Position numbers and translations under genes: made by a program
Shown here: one piece after another, positions 8,754 through 16,683 of the stretch
Layout of the letters: every line of letters starts with the position of its first letter
How positions within the stretch are numbered: the stretch's first letter is position 1
Assembly: GCF_000018545.1 (NCBI RefSeq)
Contig: NC_012586.1
Location: 1,860,001 to 1,924,000, forward strand
From: Sinorhizobium fredii NGR234
GTDB taxonomy: Bacteria; Pseudomonadota; Alphaproteobacteria; Rhizobiales; Rhizobiaceae
Direction: 5' to 3'
Length of the DNA: 64,000 nucleotides
The notes under the pieces: model-generated
What the model was told of the DNA's origin: nothing
Databases searched by the model: none
What the model saw: only the letters and a program-made list of their open reading frames with translations

Positions 8754-9320
8754 ATGATTGGCAGTCGAATTGCCGCGAAGACCCTCACCGGAGGACCCTG
8801 TCGGTCACAAAAACGACGGTACTCGCCGTGGTTCCCGGCGAGGATAGTAGCGGTCGCGCTTGCTCTGCTGGCTACCGCGGTCGCCGCCGCGCAGACGGGG
8901 CCGATCATCGGCGACGCCGCCGTGATCGATGGCGACACCATCGAAATTGCAGGCGAACGCGTCCAACTCTACGGAGTGGATGCGCCGGAAGACTGGCAGT
9001 TCTGCCTCGACCAAAGCGGCACAGACTATCGGTGCGGAAAGGAATCGTCGCTGGCCCTGGACGCGTTTCTGTCCGCGTCCCGCCCCACCCGCTGCGAATT
9101 CTCGGGCCGCGACCGTTATGGTCGCTACGTCGGCACATGCTTCCGAGCGGACGGGAAGGACGTCAACCGCTGGATGGTTGAATCCGGCTACGCAATTAAC
9201 CGTGATAATCACAACAGAGGACTGTACGGCGCCGCACAGGAAATGGCACGATCGATTGGGGCCGGAATGTGGCGAGGGCAATCCGGAGCAGAACGCTCCG
9301 GCCCCGGGGTGGAAGAGTAA
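8754..9320 (+). CDS. exoI: ExoI-like thermonuclease-family protein
   Basis: A 188-aa protein of the staphylococcal nuclease (TNase) family, with an N-terminal hydrophobic export segment (FPARIVAVALALLATAVAA). The nuclease core shows VIDGDTIEIAGERVQLYGVD, then APE, and DRYGRYVGTCF; these fit the family's Asp, Arg, Glu and second Arg catalytic residues. S. meliloti exoI in the same locus encodes a protein of this kind; its role in EPS synthesis is minor or unclear. The ATG at 8754 was chosen because upstream frame to 8685 has only a TTG start. It lies where exoV-W-T would be expected to precede it. Confidence 0.8.
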   Translation: MIGSRIAAKTLTGGPCRSQKRRYSPWFPARIVAVALALLATAVAAAQTGPIIGDAAVIDGDTIEIAGERVQLYGVDAPEDWQFCLDQSGTDYRCGKESSLALDAFLSASRPTRCEFSGRDRYGRYVGTCFRADGKDVNRWMVESGYAINRDNHNRGLYGAAQEMARSIGAGMWRGQSGAERSGPGVEE

Positions 9321-9359
9321 GGCGGGGATTCCCCCCTCGCAGGTGGCAAGTGAGAGTCA

Positions 9360-9611
9360 ATGGTCGTTGAGTTTTGGATATTCTGCGCCATCGCGACCGC
9401 GGTCGTCGCTGCGGTCAGAGGCGGACACAGTCTTCTTTGGCTACTGATCGGTTGCGTGCTGGGCCCGATAGGCCTGCTGGCCGCAATCCTGAAGCCTTCG
9501 CTGAAATCAGGGGAACCGATCGTCGCGGCCGAGCGGCAAGCGGAACTAGGCGAACTGAGAAAACCTGCCCGAGATCCCGACAGCATCTCGGCCAAGCGCA
9601 AGGGCGAGTAG
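9360..9611 (+). CDS. Small membrane protein, hypothetical
   Basis: An 83-aa protein with two hydrophobic segments (residues 3-20 and 25-45, including LIGCVLGPIGLLAAIL) and a charged tail. The GPIGLL turn resembles small two-helix proteins of the superinfection-immunity/PLDc_N-like kind, but no family can be assigned with certainty. It starts 39 bases after exoI and may share its transcript. A hairpin with GC-rich stem lies about 100 bases downstream. It has no counterpart that I know of in the S. meliloti exo cluster. Confidence 0.5.
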   Translation: MVVEFWIFCAIATAVVAAVRGGHSLLWLLIGCVLGPIGLLAAILKPSLKSGEPIVAAERQAELGELRKPARDPDSISAKRKGE

Positions 9612-9710
9612 CCAAGCTCGAATTGCGGACAAGATGCGCTCCCATACAGCGGCGAGCGTCTTTCCAGACGCAATGGACTCTGAAGCACTCTGCGTCGCTG
9701 CTCGGAAAAA

Positions 9711-9730
9711 CCCGCCGCTTGCGCGGCGGG
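9711..9730 (+). terminator. GC-rich hairpin terminator candidate
   Basis: CCCGCCGC, loop TTGC, GCGGCGGG, preceded by AAAAA and followed by CTTGCTTT. It is a plausible intrinsic terminator for the exoI/small membrane protein transcript. Confidence 0.55.
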
Positions 9731-9825
9731 CTTGCTTTGGTACTGAAAGCACTAAAGTATGCATATACTATTGTCGTAGGCGCGGCGATTTTCCAGTAAC
9801 ATTTTAGGGGCATTCCAACGGGGCA

Positions 9826-9935
9826 TCGCGTCCTACAGCGTCGCGCGCCCAGGCGCGCAACGGTCGCTGTAGCACCTTTGAATTGCTGCATGTCTTTGTC
9901 CTTAAACCGAGGTCGATTGAAGGAGACATGCCGTA
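9826..9935 (+). repeat. Rhizobial intergenic repeat copy with hairpin head
   Basis: A nearly full copy: hairpin GCGCGC-CCAG-GCGCGC, then AACGGTCGCTGTAGCACC, TTTGAATTGCTGCATGTC, TTTGTCCTTAAACCGAGGTC, and GATTGAAGGAGACATG. It matches copies at 7235, 16590 and 24796. It sits in the gap that holds exoH in S. meliloti. Confidence 0.75.
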
Positions 9936-10572
9936 GGGCGCGCCGAAGCGGGGCCCTTGCGAGCCGAAACCGTGCCGGCCCTCCGGCTCGGCATCAATCG
10001 GGAATGCGAATCGATTTATGTCGAGTGACGGCTCCAGGACAGGAAAGCCCGCCTCATCCTTGCCGCATTTCCCCGTGGCAGCCGCGCGAACGTCGGTTCC
10101 GCGTCGGGAAAATCAGGTGTGTTAAGGAAAATTCACAGCCTCTTCACACAACCCGTAATTGCCCCCAAATTTTGCGGGGCACAGTTTTCGCAACATGCGA
10201 CGAAACAGGGATTTATCCTGAATGGCCGCCCCGGGCAGATGCCAGCCGGCTCGCGAAAACTTCGCCGCTTGGGTGCACTGCAGCATGACCCCAATCATTT
10301 TTCTGCTGCAGCGCCATATTTTTTCTTTGCAAATGCCCTAGTTTGTTCGGTGTGAGCTCAAGTCTGCTCCGTTGAAACGGCGCTTCGAGGCGCCGCCCGA
10401 TAGGAGTACCGATATCGTGAGTATGGGCGCTTATGTCTCGACGCAGATCGACCTCGTGCGCGTTGCGCTATTTCGGGGTTCCGCAGGCATGCGCCGTCCT
10501 CACAACCCTCAGTCGCGCTTCGCTCGGGCCTCCATAACCCCCCGGACCGAATGCAGCAAAGGCAGCAAGACA

Positions 10573-11367
10573 ATGAAATCCGACCGCTTTGGGCGCCTCT
10601 GGTGCCTCGCTCTTGTCACAGCACTTCCCCTAAACTGCAGCGTCGGCAATGCCGCGGCGCAGGACGGTGCCAACGGCACCTCGTTCATGGATGACTTCGA
10701 CAAGCTGGACAGCAAGACCTGGTTCGTCTCGGATGGCTGGGACAACGGCGCGCATCAGAACTGCACCTGGTCGAAGAAGCAGGTGAAGATCGTCAATGGA
10801 ATTCTCGAACTGGGTTTCGAAGAGCGCAAGGAAGGCAAGCGCAATTTTGCCTGCGGCGAGATCCAGACGCGCAAACGCTTCGGCTACGGCACGTACGAGG
10901 CAAGGATCAAGGCGGCCGACGGTTCTGGCCTGAACTCGGCCTTCTTCACCTATATCGGCCCGACCGACAAGAAGCCGCATGACGAGATCGATTTCGAGGT
11001 GCTCGGCAAGAACACCGCGAAAGTCCAGATCAACCAGTATGTGTCGGCGAAGGGTGGCAACGAATTTCTGGCCGATGTGCCGGGTGGCGCAAACCAGGGC
11101 TTCAACGACTACGCCTTCGTCTGGGAGAAGGACCGGCTCCGCTACTACATCAACGGCGAGCTGGTCCACGAAGTCACCGATCCCGCCAATATCCCGGTCA
11201 ACGCCCAAAAGATCTTCTTCAGCCTTTGGGGAACCGACACACTCAGCGATTGGATGGGCACCTTCTCCTACAAGGAGCCGACAAGGCTCCAGGTCGATCG
11301 GGTCGCCTTCACCGCGCCTGGCGACAAATGCCAGTTCGCCGAGTCGGTCGCCTGCCGGTTGGACTGA
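10573..11367 (+). CDS. exoK: Secreted endo-beta-1,3-1,4-glycanase ExoK (GH16)
   Basis: A 264-aa glycoside hydrolase family 16 enzyme with a signal peptide of about 30 residues ending AAAQ. The catalytic motif EIDFE gives Glu-138 as nucleophile, Asp-140 and Glu-142 as acid/base. ExoK cuts nascent EPS into lower-mass chains; in NGR234 and S. meliloti such glycanases matter for symbiotically active oligosaccharides. The ATG at 10573 was preferred because the frame upstream to 10372 is not protein-like and the signal peptide begins here. It is followed by exoL after about 100 bases. Confidence 0.93.
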   Translation: MKSDRFGRLWCLALVTALPLNCSVGNAAAQDGANGTSFMDDFDKLDSKTWFVSDGWDNGAHQNCTWSKKQVKIVNGILELGFEERKEGKRNFACGEIQTRKRFGYGTYEARIKAADGSGLNSAFFTYIGPTDKKPHDEIDFEVLGKNTAKVQINQYVSAKGGNEFLADVPGGANQGFNDYAFVWEKDRLRYYINGELVHEVTDPANIPVNAQKIFFSLWGTDTLSDWMGTFSYKEPTRLQVDRVAFTAPGDKCQFAESVACRLD

Positions 11368-11469
11368 CGACATTCTGAGCCATTTAGTGAGCAATCGCAA
11401 CAATTTGTTGCGATGCACAAAAAATCGAATTAAGCTCGGCCCGGGCTGAGCAGGGAAACGGATGTTTTC

Positions 11470-12681
11470 ATGCTGCAGATACTCTATTTGGCACAGGACC
11501 TTGCCGATCCCGCCGTGCGGCGCAGGACGCTCACGCTGGTTGCCGGCGGCGCCAATGTCACGCTGGCAGGCTTTCGCCGCGGTGGCAGTCCGCTGGCCAC
11601 AGTCGGCGGCGTCGAGCCCATCGAGCTCGGGACCACGGCGGACGGACGCTTCGCGCAGCGGATCGGCGCCGTCGCCACGGCCTGCCTGTCGCTGAAGAGC
11701 AGGCTCGGCGGTCTTCGCAAGCCTGACCTCATCATCGCCCGCAATCTCGAAATGCTGGCTGTCGCGAAACGCGCCGTCGCGCTCTTCGGCGGCGACGTTC
11801 CGATCGTCTACGAGTGCCTCGACATTCACCGGCTGATGCTGCGCGGCGACATGGTCGGCCGCGCGTTGCGCGCTGCCGAGGCCCGCCTCGGCCGCGACGC
11901 GCGCTCCCTGATCACCAGTTCGCCGGCCTTCATCGAGCATTATTTCCGCCCTCTTTCGGGCATCGAGGCGCCGCCGATGCTGCTCGAGAACAAGGTGCTA
12001 GAAATCGACGGAAGCACGCTACCGGCGCCTGCCCCCGCCCGATATCCGCCACCCGGCGCGCCTTGGAGGATCGGTTGGTTCGGAGCGCTGCGCTGCCGCA
12101 AGTCGCTCCATCTCCTCGCCGAGTTTTCCCGCAGGATGGAAGGCCGCTTCGAGGTCGTCCTGCGCGGCCGGCCCGCCTATTCGGAGTTCAGGGATTTCGA
12201 CGGTTTCGTGCAAAACGAACCCTTCATGCGGTTTGGCGGTGCCTATCGCAATCCGGAAGACCTCGCCGAGATTTATGGCGACGTCCACCTCACCTGGGCG
12301 ATCGATTTCTTCGAGGAAGGCCAGAACTCCGCCTGGCTGCTGCCCAACCGGCTCTACGAAGGTTGCCGGCACGCCCGCATACCGATCGCCATGAAAGGCA
12401 CCGAGACGGCCCGCTTTCTCGCCGTGCGCGGCATCGGCCTGGTGCTCGCGGATGCCAACGCCGACAGCCTCGTCGCGCTTCTCGGTTCATTGAGGCCGGA
12501 TGACTTTGCCGAAGCAGCGGATCGCATCGGCCGGTGCCATCCGGCAACCTGGGTCTTTGACCGCTCGGATTGCGAGACGCTTGTGCGGCGGCTGGCAACG
12601 CTCACCCACGACGCGCCGCAGACGATCATCCCAGCCGCTGCTCTCGCGGAAGCCCGTCACAACGAAAGTGGATTGCTATGA
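11470..12681 (+). CDS. exoL: Glycosyltransferase ExoL
   Basis: A 403-aa glycosyltransferase with a GT-B-like layout: an N-terminal Rossmann-like half (ILYLAQDLADPAVRRR), a central region with LIIARNLEMLAVAKRA, and a C-terminal half with WRIGWFGALRCRKSL. In succinoglycan synthesis ExoL adds the second sugar residues (glucose, with ExoA following). Its stop overlaps the exoA start by ATGA, so translation is likely coupled. An ATG at 11462 is in another frame and is not used. Confidence 0.88.
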   Translation: MLQILYLAQDLADPAVRRRTLTLVAGGANVTLAGFRRGGSPLATVGGVEPIELGTTADGRFAQRIGAVATACLSLKSRLGGLRKPDLIIARNLEMLAVAKRAVALFGGDVPIVYECLDIHRLMLRGDMVGRALRAAEARLGRDARSLITSSPAFIEHYFRPLSGIEAPPMLLENKVLEIDGSTLPAPAPARYPPPGAPWRIGWFGALRCRKSLHLLAEFSRRMEGRFEVVLRGRPAYSEFRDFDGFVQNEPFMRFGGAYRNPEDLAEIYGDVHLTWAIDFFEEGQNSAWLLPNRLYEGCRHARIPIAMKGTETARFLAVRGIGLVLADANADSLVALLGSLRPDDFAEAADRIGRCHPATWVFDRSDCETLVRRLATLTHDAPQTIIPAAALAEARHNESGLL

Positions 12682-13673
12682 CCGCGGTCAGTCCGGTGTC
12701 GCCACCGACCCTCATCGTCATACCCTGCCTCAATGAAGCGCTGCATATCGAGGCGCTCGTCGAGAAGCTGCGTACCTCGCTCGACGTCCTCGAGGCGAAG
12801 GTCGTCATCGCCGACGGCGGCAGCACCGATGGTACGCGCCAGATCGCTCGCCGCCTTTCAGCAGAGGATCCCCGCATCCTTTTCCTCGACAATCCGAAGC
12901 GAATCCAGAGCGCCGCCGTCAACCGGGCCGTCGCCGAGCTCGGTCCAGGCTTCGACTACCTGATCCGCATTGATGCGCATGCAAGCTACCCGGACGACTA
13001 TTGCGAGCGTCTCGTCGAGGATGCGCTCGCAACCGGAGCCGACTCGGTGGTCGTCGCCATGCAAACCGAAGGGTTCAGCACCTTCCAGAAGGCGACGGCC
13101 TACGCGCAGAACTCCAAGCTCGGCAATGGCGGTTCCAAACACCGGACGGGTGCCGCCGGGCACTGGGCCGAGCATGGCCATCATGCCCTGATGCGCATTG
13201 CCGCCTTCGCAGCGGTCGGGGGTTATGACGAGACCTTCAGCCACAACGAAGATGCCGAACTGGACTATCGCCTCGGAAGGGCAGGCTACCGCATCTGGAT
13301 GACCGACAGGACCAGCATGGTTTACTATCCACGCACCAGGATCGTGCCGCTGTTCAAGCAATATTTCGGCTATGGCCGCGGCCGCGCCAGGAACATCCTC
13401 AAGCATCGCGCCATGCCCGGCCTCCGGCAGATGCTGCCGCTTGGCGTCGCGCCAGTCGCGTTCGGCGCTCTTCTCGCCATCATCAACTGGGCGGCGATCA
13501 TTCCTTTCGGCGTCTGGGCCGCGGCCTGCCTCGGCTACGGCGTCTGGATGGCGGTCGGTGAGCGCAACCCCTACGGACCGCTCGCGGCGATCTCGGCCAT
13601 GGTCATGCATCTCGCCTGGTCGGCCGGCTTCTGGCGTGAACTCCTCGACTTTCGGCGGCGGGTGGTGGGATGA
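12678..13673 (+). CDS. exoA: Glycosyltransferase ExoA (GT2 family)
   Basis: A 331-aa family 2 glycosyltransferase with C-terminal membrane segments (about residues 255-320). ExoA adds the third sugar, glucose, to the EPS repeat. Key motifs are LIVIPCLNEALHIEALV, VVIADGGSTDG, IRIDAHASYP (metal-binding DXH) and FSHNEDAELDYRL. The ATG at 12678 overlaps the exoL stop; the in-frame extension to 12570 lies inside exoL and is rejected. The stop overlaps exoM by ATGA. Confidence 0.92.
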   Translation: MTAVSPVSPPTLIVIPCLNEALHIEALVEKLRTSLDVLEAKVVIADGGSTDGTRQIARRLSAEDPRILFLDNPKRIQSAAVNRAVAELGPGFDYLIRIDAHASYPDDYCERLVEDALATGADSVVVAMQTEGFSTFQKATAYAQNSKLGNGGSKHRTGAAGHWAEHGHHALMRIAAFAAVGGYDETFSHNEDAELDYRLGRAGYRIWMTDRTSMVYYPRTRIVPLFKQYFGYGRGRARNILKHRAMPGLRQMLPLGVAPVAFGALLAIINWAAIIPFGVWAAACLGYGVWMAVGERNPYGPLAAISAMVMHLAWSAGFWRELLDFRRRVVG

Positions 13674-14593
13674 GCGCGACCGTTCAGATCGACATCGGCA
13701 TCTGCACATTCCGGCGCCCCGAACTCGCCGCCACGCTCCGGTCGCTTGCGGCGGTGGCCGTGCCGCCAAGCGCGACGCTCCGCGTCATCGTTGCCGACAA
13801 CGACACGACCTCGAGCGCCAAGGCACTTGTCGAGAGCCTGCGGCCGGACCTGCCGTTCGAGATCACCTATGTCCATTGCCCCGCCTCGAACATCTCGATC
13901 GCCCGCAACGCCTGCCTCGACAACGCCACCGGCGAATTTCTCGCCTTCATCGATGACGACGAGACCGCCTCGAGCGGCTGGCTGGTGCGCCTCCTGGAAG
14001 AGGCGCAGGCGACCGGTGCGGACGCAGTCCTCGGCCCGGTCCGGGCCCACTATGCGCCGTCGGCGCCCGCCTGGATGCGCCACGGCGACTTCCACTCGAC
14101 ATTTCCAGTCTGGGTGAAGAGCGAAATCCGCACCGGCTATACCTGCAACGCCCTGCTCCGGCTCAAGGCCCCGTCACTCCAGGGCCGCCGCTTCAAGCTG
14201 GCACTCGGCCGGAGCGGAGGCGAGGACACGGATTTCTTTGCCGGCCTGCACAAAGCCGGCGGCACGATCGCCTTTGCCGAGGATGCCTGGGTGCATGAGC
14301 CGGTGCCGGAAAGCCGGGCATCGTTTGCCTGGCTTGGCAGGCGCCGCTTCCGCTCCGGCCAGACCCACGGGCGGTTGCTGACGGAAAAGGCGCGCGGTGC
14401 GGGGCTTCTCAACCTTTCGCTTGCGGCCTCCAAAGCCGCCTTTTGTGCACTCGCAACGATTGTCTTCCTGCCCTCGGCTGTCCGCCGAAATCGCTATGCG
14501 CTGCGCGCCATCCTGCATGCCGGCGTGATCAGCGGCCTCCTCGGACATAAGGAGCTCGAGCAATACGGAGCAGCCGAGGTGTCCTCCCGATGA
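13670..14593 (+). CDS. exoM: Glycosyltransferase ExoM (GT2 family)
   Basis: A 307-aa glucosyltransferase. ExoM adds the fourth sugar, a beta-1,4-linked glucose, and S. meliloti ExoM is a studied GT2 enzyme. The N-terminus reads IDIGICTFRRPELAATLRSL, the acidic donor/metal site is AFIDDDETASSGW near residue 88, and GGEDTDFFAGLHKAGG follows at about 183. A C-terminal hydrophobic region fits membrane association. Start and stop both overlap neighbours by four bases (exoA, exoO). Confidence 0.92.
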   Translation: MSATVQIDIGICTFRRPELAATLRSLAAVAVPPSATLRVIVADNDTTSSAKALVESLRPDLPFEITYVHCPASNISIARNACLDNATGEFLAFIDDDETASSGWLVRLLEEAQATGADAVLGPVRAHYAPSAPAWMRHGDFHSTFPVWVKSEIRTGYTCNALLRLKAPSLQGRRFKLALGRSGGEDTDFFAGLHKAGGTIAFAEDAWVHEPVPESRASFAWLGRRRFRSGQTHGRLLTEKARGAGLLNLSLAASKAAFCALATIVFLPSAVRRNRYALRAILHAGVISGLLGHKELEQYGAAEVSSR

Positions 14594-15639
14594 CCACGCC
14601 CCCCGTGAACGAACCGATGAACGAGCCTAGGAATGCCCTTTCTCCGGACGTCACCTTCGTGATCGCCGCCTATAATGCCGCTGACACGATCACCCGCGCC
14701 GTCGGCAGCGCCCTTGCCCAGGAGGGCGTCACGGTCGAGGTGATCGTCATCGACGATTGCTCCTCGGATGTGACGGCCGCTCTTGTCACGGCGATCGACG
14801 ACCCGAGGGTCCGCCTCATTGCGCTCGAACGCAACCGCGGCCCGGGCGGGGCTCGCAATGCCGGCTTCGAGGCGGCGCGCGGCAGATGGATCGCCGTGCT
14901 CGATTCCGACGACACGGTTCGCCCCGGACGGCTGGCGCGGATGATTGCGCGAGCCGAAGCGGCCGGAGCGCAGATCGTCGTCGACAATCTCGACGTGCTG
15001 TCCCTCGACGGCAAGAACGTCCGGATGTTCGAGGATGCCGAACTCGAGGCGCTGCCCGAACTCACCCTGCCGGCCTTCATCGAGTCGAACGTGATTTTCC
15101 GCTCCGAGCACAATTACGGCTACATGAAGCCGGTGTTCGAGCGCCGCTTCCTCGCCGAACATGGTCTCTCGTTCGACGAGTCGCTCAGGATCGGCGAGGA
15201 CTATATCCTGCTCGCAGCCGCGCTGGCCTGCGGCGGCCGCTGCGCCATCGAGTCCTCGGCCGGTTACACCTATCATATCCGCGAGGGCTCGATCTCGCGT
15301 GTCCTGAAGCTCGAACACATCGACGCGATGATGGCGGCCGACGGGGCGTTCCTGCGCCGATACACGCTCGATCCGCTGTCGCTGATGATGCAGCGCAAAC
15401 GGGCACGTGGGTTCCGTCAGGCGCGCTCTTTTCTCCTTCTCGTCGAGCAATTGAAGAAGAGATCGTTGGCTGGAGCGTTGAGAACCGCGCTCGCCGACCC
15501 GACTGCGCTTCGGCACCTCAGGATGCCGATCGCCGCGCGATTGCGCCGCCTGGCGGCGCGGGCGCCGCAACCCGCCCCGATCACGGTGGCGGCTGAACGA
15601 TCCCCGCTGGGCAATGATCCTCACACAAGCAAAGGATAA
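14590..15639 (+). CDS. exoO: Glycosyltransferase ExoO (GT2 family)
   Basis: A 349-aa family 2 glycosyltransferase. ExoO adds the fifth sugar, a beta-1,6-linked glucose, to the lipid-linked repeat. Visible are [28 protein letters not shown] and the metal-binding [10 protein letters not shown] near residue 105, then [15 protein letters not shown]. The ATG at 14590 overlaps the exoM stop. The protein resembles ExoU (shared SDDTV/ADDFF layout), as in S. meliloti. exoN begins five bases after the stop. Confidence 0.92.
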   Translation: MTTPPVNEPMNEPRNALSPDVTFVIAAYNAADTITRAVGSALAQEGVTVEVIVIDDCSSDVTAALVTAIDDPRVRLIALERNRGPGGARNAGFEAARGRWIAVLDSDDTVRPGRLARMIARAEAAGAQIVVDNLDVLSLDGKNVRMFEDAELEALPELTLPAFIESNVIFRSEHNYGYMKPVFERRFLAEHGLSFDESLRIGEDYILLAAALACGGRCAIESSAGYTYHIREGSISRVLKLEHIDAMMAADGAFLRRYTLDPLSLMMQRKRARGFRQARSFLLLVEQLKKRSLAGALRTALADPTALRHLRMPIAARLRRLAARAPQPAPITVAAERSPLGNDPHTSKG

Positions 15640-15643
15640 CAAA

Positions 15644-16549
15644 ATGGACCGCATCAGGACCGTCAGGAAAGCAGTGATTCCGGTCGCAGGAAACGGAACG
15701 AGGTTCCTCCCCGCGACGAAGGCTGTGCCGAAGGAAATGTTGACGATCGTCGATCGGCCCGTCGTCCAATACGCGGTCGATGAGGCGCGTCAGGCCGGCA
15801 TCGAGCACATCGTCTTCGTCACCAGCCGCAACAAGCAGGTGATCGAGGATCATTTCGACGACACGCCCGAACTCATCTCCTCGCTGTCGCGTTCCGGCAA
15901 GAATGCGCAGATCTCCGAACTCGAAGCCATGCTGCCGAAGGCCGGTTCGGTCAGCTTCACGCGCCAGCAGGCGCCGCTCGGCCTCGGCCACGCGGTGTGG
16001 TGCGCGCGCGACCTGATCGGCGACGAGCCCTTCGCGCTGCTGCTGCCGGACATGGTCTCCTACGGCGCGCGCGGCTGCATGGCCGGGCTGATGGACCTTT
16101 ACCGCGAGGTTGGCGGCAATGTCGTCGCGGTCGAGCAATGCGCGCCCGAGGAAGCTTCGAAATACGGCATCGTCGGCAAGGGCGACACGGTGCGCCACGG
16201 CTTCTCGGTGACCGAGATGGTCGAGAAGCCGCCGGCGGGCCAGGCGCCGTCCAACTTCTATCTCAACGGCCGCTATATCCTGCAACCGGAGATCTTCTCC
16301 ATTCTGGCACACCAGGCACGCGGTGCCGGCAACGAGATCCAGCTGACCGACGGCATGCTGAACCTTTCGGCGGACCAGCCCTTCCATGCCCATCCCTATG
16401 AAGGCCGTACCTTCGATTGCGGCTCGAAGCAGGGCTTCATCGAGGCCAATGTCGCCTTTGCACTCGCCCGCGCGGATATCGGCGACGTCGTGTTCGAATC
16501 CGTTCGCGAGATCGTCCTGTCTCACGAAAGCCGCATCCGGGCGGCATAA
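15644..16549 (+). CDS. exoN: UTP-glucose-1-phosphate uridylyltransferase ExoN
   Basis: A 301-aa nucleotidyltransferase (GalU family) that makes UDP-glucose from UTP and glucose-1-phosphate. The nucleotide-binding N-terminus is [20 protein letters not shown]; the sugar-binding region includes [19 protein letters not shown]. The ATG at 15644 follows AAAGGA; an in-frame ATG at 15614 lies inside exoO. It provides the donor for the glucose residues of the EPS and the substrate for ExoB. Confidence 0.93.
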   Translation: MDRIRTVRKAVIPVAGNGTRFLPATKAVPKEMLTIVDRPVVQYAVDEARQAGIEHIVFVTSRNKQVIEDHFDDTPELISSLSRSGKNAQISELEAMLPKAGSVSFTRQQAPLGLGHAVWCARDLIGDEPFALLLPDMVSYGARGCMAGLMDLYREVGGNVVAVEQCAPEEASKYGIVGKGDTVRHGFSVTEMVEKPPAGQAPSNFYLNGRYILQPEIFSILAHQARGAGNEIQLTDGMLNLSADQPFHAHPYEGRTFDCGSKQGFIEANVAFALARADIGDVVFESVREIVLSHESRIRAA

Positions 16550-16556
16550 GCGCGAA

Positions 16557-16682
16557 ACCTCCGGCCGCCGGATAGGCGGCCGGGACTACGGCGCCGCGCG
16601 TCTTGCGAGACGCGCAAAGGTCGCTGTAGCACTTTGAAATACTGCATGTTCTCGATGAGCATGCAGGAGGACCGGAGAACAA
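16557..16682 (+). repeat. Rhizobial intergenic repeat copy with two hairpins, upstream of exoP
   Basis: A first hairpin CGGCCGCC-GGATA-GGCGGCCG (about 16563-16583) is followed by a second, GCGCGTCT-TGCG-AGACGCGC (16596-16615). After it come AAAGGTCGCTGTAGCACTTT and GAAATACTGCATG. The ExoP start codon lies just downstream. This is a copy of the family at 7235, 9826 and 24796; the hairpins could stabilise or end the exoN transcript. Confidence 0.75.
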
Positions 16683-16683
16683 G

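Larger units (their letters stand above)
9612..10572. other. 961-base non-coding gap where exoH would be expected
   Basis: Between the small membrane protein and exoK there is a terminator-like hairpin (9711-9730), a repeat copy (9826-9935) and no convincing gene. Frames such as 9878-10288 and the upstream extension of exoK (10372-10572) have composition-driven translations. S. meliloti has the succinyltransferase gene exoH here; I saw no acyltransferase remnant. Confidence 0.6.

Noticed and set aside
9878..10288. 136-aa frame in the gap before exoK
   Set aside because: Begins inside the intergenic repeat; Arg/Ser/Pro-rich and without a ribosome site.
10630..11940. 436-aa minus-strand open frame across exoK and exoL
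   Set aside because: Spans two plus-strand genes and has no recognisable motif.
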